Notes: generated by a model from the sequence alone, not told the origin. A stretch of 64,000 nt of DNA from CAKZLS01 sp963771545 (GCA_963771545.1 CAVYTX010000002.1:248001-312000), one strand, 5' to 3'. Positions 17,001 through 26,742 are shown, counted from the first letter of the stretch. Translations and numbers: made by a program.

Positions 17001-17981
17001 ATGACCATTCTCGTTACCGGCGCCGCCGGATTTATCGGCATGCACACGGCGAAGGCGCTGCTCGATGGCGGCGAGCGGGTGATCGGCATCGACAATCTCA
17101 ACGATTACTACGACGTCGCGCTCAAGGAGGCCCGGCTCGGCGTTCTCCAAGCCCATGACGGCTTCCGTTTCAGCCGCTTGAACATCGCCGACCGCGACGG
17201 CGTGCGGGCGCTGATGGACGCCAACCCGGACATCGACCGGATCGTCCACCTGGCGGCCCAGGCCGGCGTCCGGTACTCGCTGGAAAACCCCTACGCTTAT
17301 CTGCGCAGCAATATCGAGGGGCACGTGGTTCTGCTCGAATTGTGCCGGTCGCTGCCGCGCCTCCGCCACTTCGTGTACGCGTCGTCGTCGTCGGTCTACG
17401 GCGCCAACACCAAGATGCCGTTCTCCATCGACGATCGGGTGGACAACCCGGTGTCGCTCTATGGGGCGACCAAGAAATCCATGGAGATGATCGGCCACAG
17501 CTATGCGTGCATCTACAAACTGCCGCTCACCGGGCTGCGCTTTTTCACCGTCTACGGACCGTGGGGGCGGCCCGACATGGCGGCGTTCATCTTCACCCGC
17601 AAGATCCTCGCCGGCGAGCCGATCCCGGTGTTCAACGAGGGCCGCATGCGCCGCGATTTCACCTACATCGACGATATCGTCGAGGGCGTGATGGCGTCCC
17701 TGAAACGCCCGCCCAAGGCCGAGGGCGTGCCCGGACCGCACCAAGTCTACAACCTTGGCAACCATCGCTCCGAGGCGCTGACGGACTTCATCGCCCACAT
17801 CGAAAAGGCCCTGGGCCGCAAGGCCAATCTAGACCTCCTCCCGATGCAGCCCGGCGACGTGAAGGAAACCTACGCCGACATCGAAGCGAGCCGCCGCGAT
17901 CTCGGCTTCGAGCCCAAGACCGCCATCGACGAAGGCATCCCGCGTTTCATCGCCTGGTACCGCGAGTTCTACGGGGTTTAG
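17001..17981 (+). CDS. NAD-dependent UDP-sugar epimerase (UDP-glucuronate 4-epimerase-like)
   Basis: 326 aa extended short-chain dehydrogenase. The NAD loop TGAAGFIG is at residues 6-13; the catalytic set is Ser128-131 region, Tyr154 and Lys158 (YGATKKS). Substrate-side motifs NDYYDVALKEARL, AAQAGVRYSLENPYAY and RFFTVYGPWGRPDMA are those of UDP-glucuronate/galacturonate 4-epimerases (LpsL/WbpP-like). It would supply a UDP-uronic acid for surface polysaccharide in the cytoplasm. There is no polysaccharide cluster around it, and it is flanked by the two palindromic elements 3 kb apart. Confidence 0.88.
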   Translation: MTILVTGAAGFIGMHTAKALLDGGERVIGIDNLNDYYDVALKEARLGVLQAHDGFRFSRLNIADRDGVRALMDANPDIDRIVHLAAQAGVRYSLENPYAYLRSNIEGHVVLLELCRSLPRLRHFVYASSSSVYGANTKMPFSIDDRVDNPVSLYGATKKSMEMIGHSYACIYKLPLTGLRFFTVYGPWGRPDMAAFIFTRKILAGEPIPVFNEGRMRRDFTYIDDIVEGVMASLKRPPKAEGVPGPHQVYNLGNHRSEALTDFIAHIEKALGRKANLDLLPMQPGDVKETYADIEASRRDLGFEPKTAIDEGIPRFIAWYREFYGV

Positions 17982-18013
17982 CCTCGCGGTGGCGCCGCGA
18001 TCGCTACATGCGT

Positions 18014-18667
18014 TCATGGGGAGGGATACCGGCGATAGGCGTCGAAGGTGTAGTACTTGGGTTGGGTGTCGAGCCGCGCGTGCAGCCATGCGATGCCCAG
18101 TCCGGACGTGCTCAGCCACAGCGGGCGATCGGTCAGATGCCCGCTCATGGCCCGGCCGACGGCCCGCCAGAACGCGTGCTGCTGGCCTTTAGGCGCGGCT
18201 CGCGAAAAGACGGCGATGTGCGGGTAAGCGTCCGCGGGCCCCCGTGGCGTGGGCGCGACCAAAAACGCGTCCCGCCCGAGGTTGTCGAACGCCGCCGCGT
18301 CCGCGTCCGCGCCGGCCGCCGCGAAATGCTCGGCAAAGGCAAGGGGATCGGGTGACATGCGGGCCAGCGCGGGGCCATCCACCAGAACGAACTCGAACGG
18401 ACGGCTCGCCGTTTGCCGCGTGACGGGCGGTGTTTCCCAAAAGTAGGCGTCAAATAGAGCGTCCGCCAAAAAGCCCGCGAAGAATGCGCGAAATCGGGCA
18501 TCCCGTTGCCAGTGGGCGATCACCTCGGCGTAGGTCGCGGGGTTTCCCTCACGGTGAATCTCGACGCGGAGAAATCGCCCTCGGCTGAGCGACTTGATTT
18601 CGGCCTTCCAAAGCATGGCGTCCCCAAATCCCGTTTTCATGGACTCCAGTACATCACAGGCAAACAT
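18014..18667 (-). CDS. DUF6940-like protein
   Basis: 217 aa from ATG 18665-18667; ATG 18638-18640 (MKTGFGDAML) is an alternative with a closer GGAG. The body (LSRGRFLRVEIHREG, ATYAEVIAHWQRD, FAAFxGxLAD-like, YFWETPPVT, FEFVLVDGPALA, WLSTSGLGIAWLHARLD, PKYYTFDAYR) matches my memory of the DUF6940 family, soluble proteins of unknown function. No signal peptide or membrane helix. It ends 33 bases from the convergent epimerase gene and starts 15 bases from the 3' end of the LysM gene on the same strand, suggesting co-transcription. Confidence 0.72.
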   Translation of the reverse strand: MFACDVLESMKTGFGDAMLWKAEIKSLSRGRFLRVEIHREGNPATYAEVIAHWQRDARFRAFFAGFLADALFDAYFWETPPVTRQTASRPFEFVLVDGPALARMSPDPLAFAEHFAAAGADADAAAFDNLGRDAFLVAPTPRGPADAYPHIAVFSRAAPKGQQHAFWRAVGRAMSGHLTDRPLWLSTSGLGIAWLHARLDTQPKYYTFDAYRRYPSP

Positions 18668-18681
18668 AGTAATCCGCCGGA

Positions 18682-19713
18682 TCAGTTCCTCGGCGGCAGG
18701 GTGAAGACCTGTCCGGGATAGATCAGATCGGGGTTCTTGATCCGGTCGCTGTTGGCTTCGTAAATGACCGTATAGGCATTGCCCGCTCCGTAACGGCCGC
18801 GGGCGATCCGCCAGAGGTTTTGGCCGGGTTCGATGGTGACGGCCCCTTCTGGCACCGCGCCTCCCGGCCGGGTCCTCGGCTCGAACGGCACCGCCACCCG
18901 TGCAATCACCTTGCCGCCCTCCGCCACCTGGTCGACGCGCAGCGTGTGATCTCCCGATGCCGGGGCGGGGCCCGGCGACAGGAACCCCGGCGATAGGGAC
19001 CATTGGCCGCCCGCGTCGGCGACGGCCTCGCCGAGCAGGGCGTCATCGAGATACACCCGCACCGAGGAGCCGGGGACGGAGCGTCCGCTGATCGTAACGT
19101 CCTTGGCGGCCTCATGGTCGACGGCGTCGATGCTCAGCGGCCCGGCTTTTTCCGACTCCGCCGGTGTTTGCAGAACGGACGAGGGACCGTCCGCGCCGCG
19201 CGGCACCTTCAGGGCCAAGACCCCCGAGTCGCCCGCGGCCGGGCGGCCGGCGATATCCTTGCCGGGCTCGGGCACCACGAGGACCACGTCGGATTCGGAC
19301 GGGACCGCGGGTTGGCCCTCGATTCGCGTTTCCAGGCTCAGCCGGCGGGATCCCGGCTCCAGTGGAGCTTCCGGAACGAAGACCCACTCGCCCCTTTCAT
19401 CGGCGACCGCCTGTCCGATGTCGGCGTCGCCTTCGAGAATGACGACCGTGCTTCCCGGTTCGGCCCGCCCGGCGATCACCGTGTCCCCTTCCGGATTGAC
19501 CCGGACCACGTCGAAGGTGGGCTTGGTGACGCGCCCCTGGCCGGCGGGTCCGGCGGCTTGCCGGTCTTCCGCGCGCTGGCTTTCGGCCGGCGTGGGCTGG
19601 CGCCCGTCCTGCGTTGGTGTCAGCAGGAAATTCAGCCCGATGGCCAAGGCAACAATGACCAAGCCGACAACGGCGATGAAAAGCGGCCGGTTCACCTTTG
19701 CGAACGACTCCAT
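18682..19713 (-). CDS. Membrane-anchored protein with Ig-like repeats and C-terminal LysM
   Basis: 343 aa from ATG 19711-19713 (MESFAKVNRP); an upstream in-frame start at 19788 adds 25 unlikely residues and runs into the palindromic element. One membrane helix (about residues 11-32, FIAVVGLVIVALAIGLNFLL), a Pro/Gln-rich linker, two bacterial Ig-like modules (each with VIAGRAEPGSTV or TISGRSVPGSSV-type strands) and a LysM domain over the last 50 residues (GQNLWRIARGRYGAG, NPDLIYPGQVFTLP). It is likely anchored in the inner membrane and reaches into periplasmic peptidoglycan. Proteins of this build are common in Rhodospirillales. Confidence 0.85.
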   Translation of the reverse strand: MESFAKVNRPLFIAVVGLVIVALAIGLNFLLTPTQDGRQPTPAESQRAEDRQAAGPAGQGRVTKPTFDVVRVNPEGDTVIAGRAEPGSTVVILEGDADIGQAVADERGEWVFVPEAPLEPGSRRLSLETRIEGQPAVPSESDVVLVVPEPGKDIAGRPAAGDSGVLALKVPRGADGPSSVLQTPAESEKAGPLSIDAVDHEAAKDVTISGRSVPGSSVRVYLDDALLGEAVADAGGQWSLSPGFLSPGPAPASGDHTLRVDQVAEGGKVIARVAVPFEPRTRPGGAVPEGAVTIEPGQNLWRIARGRYGAGNAYTVIYEANSDRIKNPDLIYPGQVFTLPPRN

Positions 19714-19787
19714 ATAACGATCGTCAGTGGCGTGCGGCGGAGCGTAATACGGGAAGGACGCGGGCGCAACGATACCTCGGCAGACCA

Positions 19788-20057
19788 CTAGTACCGACTT
19801 TCACAATTCCGTACCCCATGCGACGGTCTTCCGAGGTCGTCCAGCCAGGCGCGGGGCGCGCCGTGATGCTGGAGCATCACAAGCGGCGCGCAACGCCGCC
19901 GGGGGCCTCGGAAGGCCGCCCGAAGGGTTGCATTTCCCGCGTCCGCGGGGCGTCGACGGCGCTTGACGATGCTCCGGCATCGCCGGCGCGCCGCCTCCTG
20001 CCGAGGACACGGGAAAAGCGATCACATGGGGGACGGAACTGTGATAGTCGGTACTAG
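19788..20057. repeat. Double-hairpin palindromic element, copy B
   Basis: 270 bp. Terminal inverted repeats 19788-19820 and 20025-20057 match at 30 of 33 positions. Internal blocks align with copy A: ggccgccc-gagggttg, cgcttgacgatg, cgccggcgcgcc, cctcctgccgagga, and gatcaca just inside the right repeat. The outer stems differ between copies yet stay paired within each copy. Flanks are the LysM gene (minus strand) and the MscS gene (plus strand). Confidence 0.85.
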
Positions 20058-20181
20058 CCCGGTTGCCTTGTAACCCAAGGTGGCGCGCGGGGTTGCGTCA
20101 CCAGCGCTTTTGTTTCATTAACCCTGAAATTCGAATGAGTACCGGCCCCGCCGCCGTCAAGGCCGTGATCGAGGAGGAAAC

Positions 20182-22566
20182 GTGAACCAGAGCCCGACCA
20201 CGATTGGATCGAAGGCGAGATTGCCGGCATTGGCGTTCGCGATGGTGATGGTCGCGGCCTCTCTGTTGATGAATTCTCCGGCCCAGGCACAAGGCGCGGC
20301 GGCCCTGCATGCCGCGAGCTCGGAGGCGAAGTCCGCGGAGACGCCGCCGGTTACCCTGCCCGAACACCTGACCCGCGAAGATATTCGCACGTTGATGTCC
20401 CGGCTTTCGGATCAAGAGGTCCGCGAGCTTCTTATCCAGCAGCTCGACAAGGTCGCCGAACAGGAGGCCATGCCCGAGCCGGCAGTGATGATGGACCGGT
20501 TCGAAGCGTCTCTGCCGGCTCTCAAGAATCGTCTCACTCTCATGGCGTCGGCGATCGGCGATCTGCCGTCCATCGGCCCGTTCGTGGTGAACAAGATTAC
20601 CCAGGATGATCCGTCCCGTGTTTGGGTCATTCTGTTCTATACGGCGGTGATGGTCGCGGGCGGTATCGTTGGCGAGTGGCTTTTCCGGCATCTGTTCAGC
20701 CGCGGTGTCATGCATCCGCGCGGCGAGAAGACGCCGCTGCTGGACAGAGTTTGCATTTTGGGTCTGCGGCTGCTCGTGGATCTCCTGGGGATCGCGGTAT
20801 TCGCGCTTTGCACCCTCGGTCTGTTCTTTATCTTCTATCAAGGGCACGCACCGGTCCGGCAAGCCGTCGGCGCCTTGTATTGGTCGGTTATTCTGATCCG
20901 CTCCGTCGCGGCGATCACGCGATTCGCGGTGGCGCCGCGCGCGCCGGCGTTGAGGCTCCCGCCCATCGCCGACGTGGCGGCGGTCAAGCTTTATCGGAGG
21001 GTCGTATGGATATCGGCCGCCATCATCATTGCCGTGCTGATCATGAATCTCTTCGAAGCGTTCGGCATGGAAAAGGGGCTTTTCCTGCTCTGCGGACGGA
21101 TCGCCAGTCTGATGGTGATTGCTTTCATCATTGCCATTGTCTGGCATGACCGGCGGGGCATCGCCGATCTGATCCAGTCGGGACCGGAGGAGGGTGGGGA
21201 GCCCGCCGGGCCGGTCAAGCGGCTGCTAGCCGCGAATTGGCACATTCTCGCGACCTGCTACCTCGCGGGCGTTTTTGTCCATGCCACAATCCAGACGTTG
21301 TTGACGGGCGCGCGGAATACGGGTCCGGCGGTGACCAGCATTGCCGTGTTGATCGCCATTCCGTTCGTGGATTGGACGATGCAGGCGGGCCTTAAAAGGC
21401 TCTTGCGGACGTCGGACGGGACGGCCGGTGAAAACGCCGATGACAACGCCGCCGCCAGCCTGCAAACGCTGGCGGATGAGGGAGAGCCACCCGTAGCCCC
21501 AACCAAGCCCGATCAAAAGGGCAACGAGTATTTCCGCGTTCTGCTCAGAAATCTGCGCATCGTTCTCGCGATTGTCGTGGCCGTGGCTCTTGCCGAGGTC
21601 TGGGATATCGACATGCGGGGCACCGCGGCCGCGGGTGTTGGCGAAGTCCTCGCGAACTCGATCTTCGATATCGTCATTACGCTCGTTCTGGCGTCGGCGA
21701 TCTGGGGAATCGTCAAGACGGCGATCTCCCAGCGGTTACCCGACAAGGGCGCGGTGGGCGGCTCCGGCGCCATGGAGGGAGAAGCGGGCGGAGCGGGCGG
21801 AACCCGTCTGGAAACCTTGTTACCGTTGTTCCGGAAGTTCTTGTTCGTCACCCTGATCGTCATCGCCGGTCTGATCGTTCTCTCCGAGCTTGGCGTCGAC
21901 ATCGGCCCGCTGATCGCGGGCGCCGGTATTGTCGGTATCGCCATCGGTTTCGGCGCTCAGACGCTGGTGCGCGACATCGTATCGGGGGTCTTCTTCCTGA
22001 TCGAGGACGCGTTCCGGGTGGGCGAGTACATCCAGATCAGCGGCGGCACCCGTGGCATGGTGGAGGATATCTCCATCCGCTCACTGAGGCTGCGTCACCA
22101 CAATGGCCCAATCCATACGGTTCCGTTCGGCGAGATCAAGACCCTGACCAATTTCAGCCGCGATTGGGTGATCATGAAGCTGGAGATGCGGCTGCCGTTC
22201 GAAACCGACATCGAGAAAGTCCGCAAGATCGTCAAGAAAGTGGGCCAGGATCTGATGGCCCATGAGGAACACGGAAAGAATTTCCTGCAACCGCTCAAGT
22301 CTCAGGGCGTAAATCGCATGGACGACTCGGCGTTCATCTTTCGCATCAAATTCATGGCCAAGCCCGGCGAGCAGTTCGTGCTCCGGCGCGAGGTTTACCG
22401 GCGGGTCCAGGAGGCGCTCGCCGAGCACGATATTCATTTCGCGCCCAAACGCGTGATCGTCGATACCGCCGGCATTTCCCCGGAACAGGCCGCAACGGCC
22501 GTGGCGGCCGCCGCCACGGAGGCCGAAGAGGATCCCACCCCAAGCGCCGCCGGCGCTAAAAGCTAA
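20182..22566 (+). CDS. MscS-family mechanosensitive channel, large form
   Basis: 794 aa from GTG 20182 with GAGGAGG seven bases upstream. A signal peptide (to about AQAQ) precedes a periplasmic helical region, then multiple membrane helices (about 160-560). The MscS core begins near residue 565: LGVDIGPLIAGAGIVGIAIG is the pore helix (Gly/Ala-packed), followed by FGAQTLVRDIVSGVFFLIED and the beta domain (VGEYIQISGGTRGMVEDISI). It is tension-gated and releases solutes on osmotic downshock from the inner membrane. The size and extra helices resemble YbiO/MscK-type channels more than the 286-aa MscS. Confidence 0.9.
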   Translation: MNQSPTTIGSKARLPALAFAMVMVAASLLMNSPAQAQGAAALHAASSEAKSAETPPVTLPEHLTREDIRTLMSRLSDQEVRELLIQQLDKVAEQEAMPEPAVMMDRFEASLPALKNRLTLMASAIGDLPSIGPFVVNKITQDDPSRVWVILFYTAVMVAGGIVGEWLFRHLFSRGVMHPRGEKTPLLDRVCILGLRLLVDLLGIAVFALCTLGLFFIFYQGHAPVRQAVGALYWSVILIRSVAAITRFAVAPRAPALRLPPIADVAAVKLYRRVVWISAAIIIAVLIMNLFEAFGMEKGLFLLCGRIASLMVIAFIIAIVWHDRRGIADLIQSGPEEGGEPAGPVKRLLAANWHILATCYLAGVFVHATIQTLLTGARNTGPAVTSIAVLIAIPFVDWTMQAGLKRLLRTSDGTAGENADDNAAASLQTLADEGEPPVAPTKPDQKGNEYFRVLLRNLRIVLAIVVAVALAEVWDIDMRGTAAAGVGEVLANSIFDIVITLVLASAIWGIVKTAISQRLPDKGAVGGSGAMEGEAGGAGGTRLETLLPLFRKFLFVTLIVIAGLIVLSELGVDIGPLIAGAGIVGIAIGFGAQTLVRDIVSGVFFLIEDAFRVGEYIQISGGTRGMVEDISIRSLRLRHHNGPIHTVPFGEIKTLTNFSRDWVIMKLEMRLPFETDIEKVRKIVKKVGQDLMAHEEHGKNFLQPLKSQGVNRMDDSAFIFRIKFMAKPGEQFVLRREVYRRVQEALAEHDIHFAPKRVIVDTAGISPEQAATAVAAAATEAEEDPTPSAAGAKS

Positions 22567-22790
22567 TATCAGCGATTGTTGGTATTGGATCAGGCAAAAA
22601 AAACGCCTGGAAGCCTGCGACGGCCGCCGGGCGGTTCGAGGAGGGTGGGGAAAACTTTCACAGATACGAAAGGCCGGCCGGCTTGGATCACACCGCCGCA
22701 AGGAAAGTCCTGTCACTTCTGCATAGCGGATGGCCGCTCTTCGCTGTTCCAGACATGATGGGGCGCTCTCGCGAGGTAAAATACCAACAG

Positions 22791-24926
22791 TCAGGGTTTG
22801 TCGTCGTCGTGGTGAAGGGCGCTGCCGCGGCCCGAGAGGCTGGGGTTTTCCATGGCATAAATCTGAGCCGAGAACGCGTCCTTTTTCAGTGAAATGCGCT
22901 TGTAGACGCCATCGGCTCCCAGGAGCCAGCTCTGGGCCTCGTCGCGCAGGCATGCCCCCATGATTTCGTCCAGGACCTGCTGGTGCACCGTCGGGTTCTC
23001 GATGGGCACCAGGGTTTCGATGCGGCGATTGAGATTGCGCGGCATCCAGTCGGCCGACGAAATGAACACCTTGGCTTCGCGGGACGGCAGCGGGTGGCCC
23101 GCGCCACAGACCAGAATGCGCGAGTGCTCCAGGAAGCGGCCGACGATGCTCCGGACCCGGACGTTCTCGGAGAGGCCTGGCACCCCCGGGCGCAGGCAAC
23201 AGATGCCGCGCACCACGAGGTCGATCCGGACGCCGGCTTGCGACGCCTCGTACAACGCGTCGATAACCTTGCCGTCCGCGATGGCGTTGAACTTCGCCCA
23301 GATGGCCGCGGGCCGGCCCGCCTTGGCGTGGGCGATTTCCTCGCCGATAAGATCGAGCACGTGCTGCTTCAAGGTGTTGGGCGCCAGAAATAATTTTTCC
23401 AGGTTCTGCGGCCGGTCGTGGCCGGTCATGTAATTGAACGCCCGCGCGGCGTCGCGGCACAGCGCCGGGTCGCAGGTGAAAAAGGACAGGTCCGTGTAGA
23501 TCCCGGCGGTGATGGGGTGATAGTTGCCGGTTCCGAAATGGGCATAGGAGCGAAGGGAATCGCCCTCGCGCCGGACGACCACGCTGATCTTGGCGTGCAC
23601 CTTCTTGTCGAGAAAGCCGTAGACCACCTGGGCGCCGGCGTTCTCCAGGTCCCGCGCCCAGTTGATGTTGGCCTCCTCGTCGAAGCGGGCCTTGAGCTCC
23701 ACCATGGCGGTCACCGACTTGCCGGCCCCGGCGGCTTCCATCAGCGCCGCGACGATGGGCGAGCCGCGGCTGGTGCGGTAGAGGGTCTGCTTGATGGCGA
23801 CCACCGAGTCGTCGCGCGCCGCTTGGCGCAGGAATTTGACGACAACGTCGAAGCTTTCATAAGGATGATGAACGATAAAGTCCTTCGCGCGGACGGCCGC
23901 GAACACGTCGCCGCTGAAATCACGTACCCTCTCGGGATAGCGCGGCTCAAAGGGCCGGAATAGCAGATCCGGCCGCTCGCCGACGATCAACTGGCGGAGA
24001 TTGCCAAACCCGAGGATGCCCTCGCGCAAATAGACGTCCTCTTCCGCCACGCCGAGATGCGCCACCAGAAGTTCGCGAAGCTTGGGATCGATATCGGCAT
24101 TGATGGACAGCCGGACCGCCGACCCCTGGCGGCGCCGTTTCAGCGCGGTTTCGAAGGTGAGCACCAGGTCCTCGGCGCGTTCGTCCAGTTCCATGGCGCT
24201 GTCGCGGATGACCCTGAAACACCCGTAGTTGGCCACCTTGAAGCTGGGAAACAGGCTGTCCACGAATAGGCTGATCAGCTCCTCCAGCGGAAGGAAACGG
24301 CAGCCGTCGCCGGGAAGTCGCACGAACCGCGCGATCTGCGGCGGAACCGGGATCAGGGCATATTGCTCCTCGTCCTCCGGCCCCGCCAGGTGCAGGAACA
24401 TGCAAAGGCCCAGGTTGGTGATGAACGGAAACGGGTTGGCGGGATCAACGGCCAGCGGCGTCAGGATCGGAAAGACGTTGTCCATGAACCAGGCATCGAT
24501 CCATTTCCGGTCCTGAGGCGACAGGTCCTTGGTCGCGAGAACCCGGATTCCCTCCTTGGCAAGGTCGTTCTGGAGATCGAGCCACACCGATTGCTGCTTC
24601 CGCATCAGCTTGGCGCTGGCGTCGAGGACCGCCGAAAGCTGCTGCGCCGGTGACCGTCCGTCGATGCCGGGAGTGGTGATGCCCTCGGCGACCTGCGCCT
24701 TCAGACCGGCGACGCGCACCATGTAGAACTCGTCCCAGTTGGTTCCGGAGATCGACAGAAAGCGGAGCCGTTCCAGAAGCGGGTGATTGGGATTGGTCGC
24801 TTCCTCCAGGACGCGCTCGTTGAAGGCCAGCCACGAGAGCTCGCGGTTGATGTATCGTTCCTGCGGCTTCGCGCCAGCAGGGCGCGGGCGGTCCGAGGCC
24901 TTGGTTTTCTTGCTCGTGCTGTCCAC
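22791..24926 (-). CDS. ppk1: Polyphosphate kinase 1
   Basis: 711 aa from GTG 24924-24926 with GGAAGGA upstream. All four PPK1 domains are visible: N-terminal RYINRELSWLAFNERVLEEA, head domain, and two C-terminal phospholipase-D-like domains. The autophosphorylated His is His444 in KKVHAKISVV; YAHFGTGNYHP follows at 461-471, and the second domain has a conserved His in FLEHSRIL. It reversibly transfers the ATP terminal phosphate to polyphosphate. No ppx or pho genes are adjacent; trkH lies divergently about 310 bases away. Confidence 0.96.
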   Translation of the reverse strand: MDSTSKKTKASDRPRPAGAKPQERYINRELSWLAFNERVLEEATNPNHPLLERLRFLSISGTNWDEFYMVRVAGLKAQVAEGITTPGIDGRSPAQQLSAVLDASAKLMRKQQSVWLDLQNDLAKEGIRVLATKDLSPQDRKWIDAWFMDNVFPILTPLAVDPANPFPFITNLGLCMFLHLAGPEDEEQYALIPVPPQIARFVRLPGDGCRFLPLEELISLFVDSLFPSFKVANYGCFRVIRDSAMELDERAEDLVLTFETALKRRRQGSAVRLSINADIDPKLRELLVAHLGVAEEDVYLREGILGFGNLRQLIVGERPDLLFRPFEPRYPERVRDFSGDVFAAVRAKDFIVHHPYESFDVVVKFLRQAARDDSVVAIKQTLYRTSRGSPIVAALMEAAGAGKSVTAMVELKARFDEEANINWARDLENAGAQVVYGFLDKKVHAKISVVVRREGDSLRSYAHFGTGNYHPITAGIYTDLSFFTCDPALCRDAARAFNYMTGHDRPQNLEKLFLAPNTLKQHVLDLIGEEIAHAKAGRPAAIWAKFNAIADGKVIDALYEASQAGVRIDLVVRGICCLRPGVPGLSENVRVRSIVGRFLEHSRILVCGAGHPLPSREAKVFISSADWMPRNLNRRIETLVPIENPTVHQQVLDEIMGACLRDEAQSWLLGADGVYKRISLKKDAFSAQIYAMENPSLSGRGSALHHDDDKP

Positions 24927-25112
24927 AATGTTTCCTTCCGGAGGCTGGCATGACGCTATTGGTGGTCAGTGCCCGACACAGGGTACCGCCCCAGACGGAG
25001 TTTATCAAAATAACGTTCGATGGATCTGCGGTCCATCGCTGCTAAGATGTATTGGCGTCGATCTTAGGGACGGCCGTTTCAACGGCGCGCATGATCGCGG
25101 GAGGGATCGAGA

Positions 25113-25205
25113 ATGAAAATGGCGAGTTTCATCACCGGCGGCGCCGGCGGCTCAAGCGGCCCAACCGGGTTTGGAATGGCCCAGGGAAAAGCGACCAACG
25201 AATGA
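25113..25205 (+). CDS. Possible 30-aa small protein upstream of trkH
   Basis: ATG at 25113 follows a purine-rich GGGAGGGATCGAG, and the frame encodes 30 residues rich in Gly, Ser and Ala (MKMASFITGGAGGSSGPTGF) ending TGA 25203-25205, about 30 bases before trkH. The spacing would allow leader-peptide-type coupling. There is no recognised family; with such a short frame chance is a real alternative. Confidence 0.25.
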   Translation: MKMASFITGGAGGSSGPTGFGMAQGKATNE

Positions 25206-25237
25206 CCCCATAGCTCTCGCGCCGGGAAGTTCCACAC

Positions 25238-26686
25238 TTGGACATGCGCCCAATTCTCTTCGTCGTCGGAACACTGTTGACGGCTCTCGGTGTCATGATG
25301 ACGCTGCCGGTGGCGGTGGATTATCTCTTTCATGATTTCGATTGGCGCGTGTTTCTCACGGCCTCGGCGGTAACCACCTTCGTTGGGGTTACATTGGTTA
25401 TGTCCTTTCGACCGGGCGCGATGCCGGGACTGACGCTCCGTCAAACCTTTGTCTTGACGACGCTGAGCTGGATACTTCTCCCAGTCTTTTCCGCCTTGCC
25501 GTTCGCCTTCTCGGCACTTCCGATCACGGTTACGGATGCGTTTTTCGAGTCGATGTCTGGGTTGACCACAACCGGTTCCACCGTCCTGGTCGGCCTCGAT
25601 GACGCACCCGTGGGGATATTGCTGTGGCGGGGCATCCTGCAATGGATAGGCGGCGTGGGCATTATCGTCATGGCGGTGGGCGTTCTGCCCTACCTTCGGA
25701 TCGGCGGCATGCAGCTTTTTCGCACCGAGTCCTCGGATCGCTCGGAAAAGATAATGCCGAGGATCTCCGAAATAGCCGGCGGCATATTCGGCGTTTATGT
25801 AGTGCTAACGGGGATGTGCGGGATCCTGCTGTGGGTCGCGGGTATGACCCCCCTCGAGGCCGTGGTCCATGCCATGACGGCCCTATCGACCGGCGGATAC
25901 TCGACTTCCGATGCGTCGATCGGCCATTTCGACAGTGCGCTCATCGACATGATCCTTACTCTGTTCATGCTGTCCGGAGCCATCACATTCACTCTGTACC
26001 TGCGGGCGTGGCATGGCGAGCCACTGGCACTGTGGCGCAATCATCAGGTCCGATGGTTTCTCGGCATCGTCGCCATCGCCGTGGTCACGTTGTCCGGCTG
26101 GCTCGTCGTGGTGGAAGACTTCGCGGTCCTCATCGCGATCCGGCTGTCGCTGTTCCACGTGGTTTCGATCATTACGACGACCGGCTTTACGGCGGCCGAC
26201 TACGGCAACTGGGGCAGCTACGCGGTGGTGCTCATCTATTTCCTGACGTTCATCGGCGGGTGCAACGGATCGACGGCCGGCGGTCTCAAGATCTTTCGCC
26301 TGCAAGTTCTCTACGCCGTTGCCGTTGCCCAGCTCCGGCGCGCTCTTCATCCGCACGGCATGTTTCAGCCGACGTACGAGGACCGACCCGTGACCGAGAC
26401 GGTCGCGCTGTCGGTGCTCGGTTTTTTCTTTCTTTATGGCGCCACGTTCGGCGGGTTGTCGCTTCTTCTTTCGTTGTGCGGTCTCGATATGGTCACCAGC
26501 TTGTCGGGCGCCGCGACCGCCCTCGCCAATGTGGGTCCGGGACTGGGGCCGGTGATCGGGCCGGCCGGGAATTTTTCGTCGCTACCCGATTTGGCGAAGT
26601 GGGTCATGGCGTTCGGCATGCTGCTCGGCAGGCTGGAGCTGGTGACCCTGCTCGTTCTGGTCCTGCCATCGTTTTGGCGGAGCTGA
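25238..26686 (+). CDS. trkH: TrkH-family potassium uptake protein
   Basis: 482 aa from TTG 25238, or 480 from ATG 25244 (MRPILFVV). The four selectivity-filter loops are recognisable in order: SGLTTTGSTVL, LSTGGYSTSD, ITTTGFTAADYG and ANVGPGLGPV, each with the central Gly that lines the K+ path. CNGSTAGGLKIFR in the third repeat and LGRLELVTLLVLVLPSFWR at the end are TrkH signatures. It forms the inner-membrane pore and needs a TrkA-type regulator, which is not in this window. Confidence 0.95.
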   Translation: MDMRPILFVVGTLLTALGVMMTLPVAVDYLFHDFDWRVFLTASAVTTFVGVTLVMSFRPGAMPGLTLRQTFVLTTLSWILLPVFSALPFAFSALPITVTDAFFESMSGLTTTGSTVLVGLDDAPVGILLWRGILQWIGGVGIIVMAVGVLPYLRIGGMQLFRTESSDRSEKIMPRISEIAGGIFGVYVVLTGMCGILLWVAGMTPLEAVVHAMTALSTGGYSTSDASIGHFDSALIDMILTLFMLSGAITFTLYLRAWHGEPLALWRNHQVRWFLGIVAIAVVTLSGWLVVVEDFAVLIAIRLSLFHVVSIITTTGFTAADYGNWGSYAVVLIYFLTFIGGCNGSTAGGLKIFRLQVLYAVAVAQLRRALHPHGMFQPTYEDRPVTETVALSVLGFFFLYGATFGGLSLLLSLCGLDMVTSLSGAATALANVGPGLGPVIGPAGNFSSLPDLAKWVMAFGMLLGRLELVTLLVLVLPSFWRS

Positions 26687-26742
26687 TGCGAGGCAAGGAC
26701 AAAGTGTGCAATTCCGAAATGAACAGCGGGAGAAAAGCGTCA

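Noticed and set aside
16618..17004. Short frames on both strands inside palindromic element A (and the matching ones in element B)
   Set aside because: Similar peptides arise on both strands because the element is palindromic; no ribosome-binding sites and no protein-like conservation pattern.
22600..22625. Terminator after the MscS gene
   Set aside because: caggc and gcctg can pair around an A-run, but the stem is only five bases with no T-run after it.
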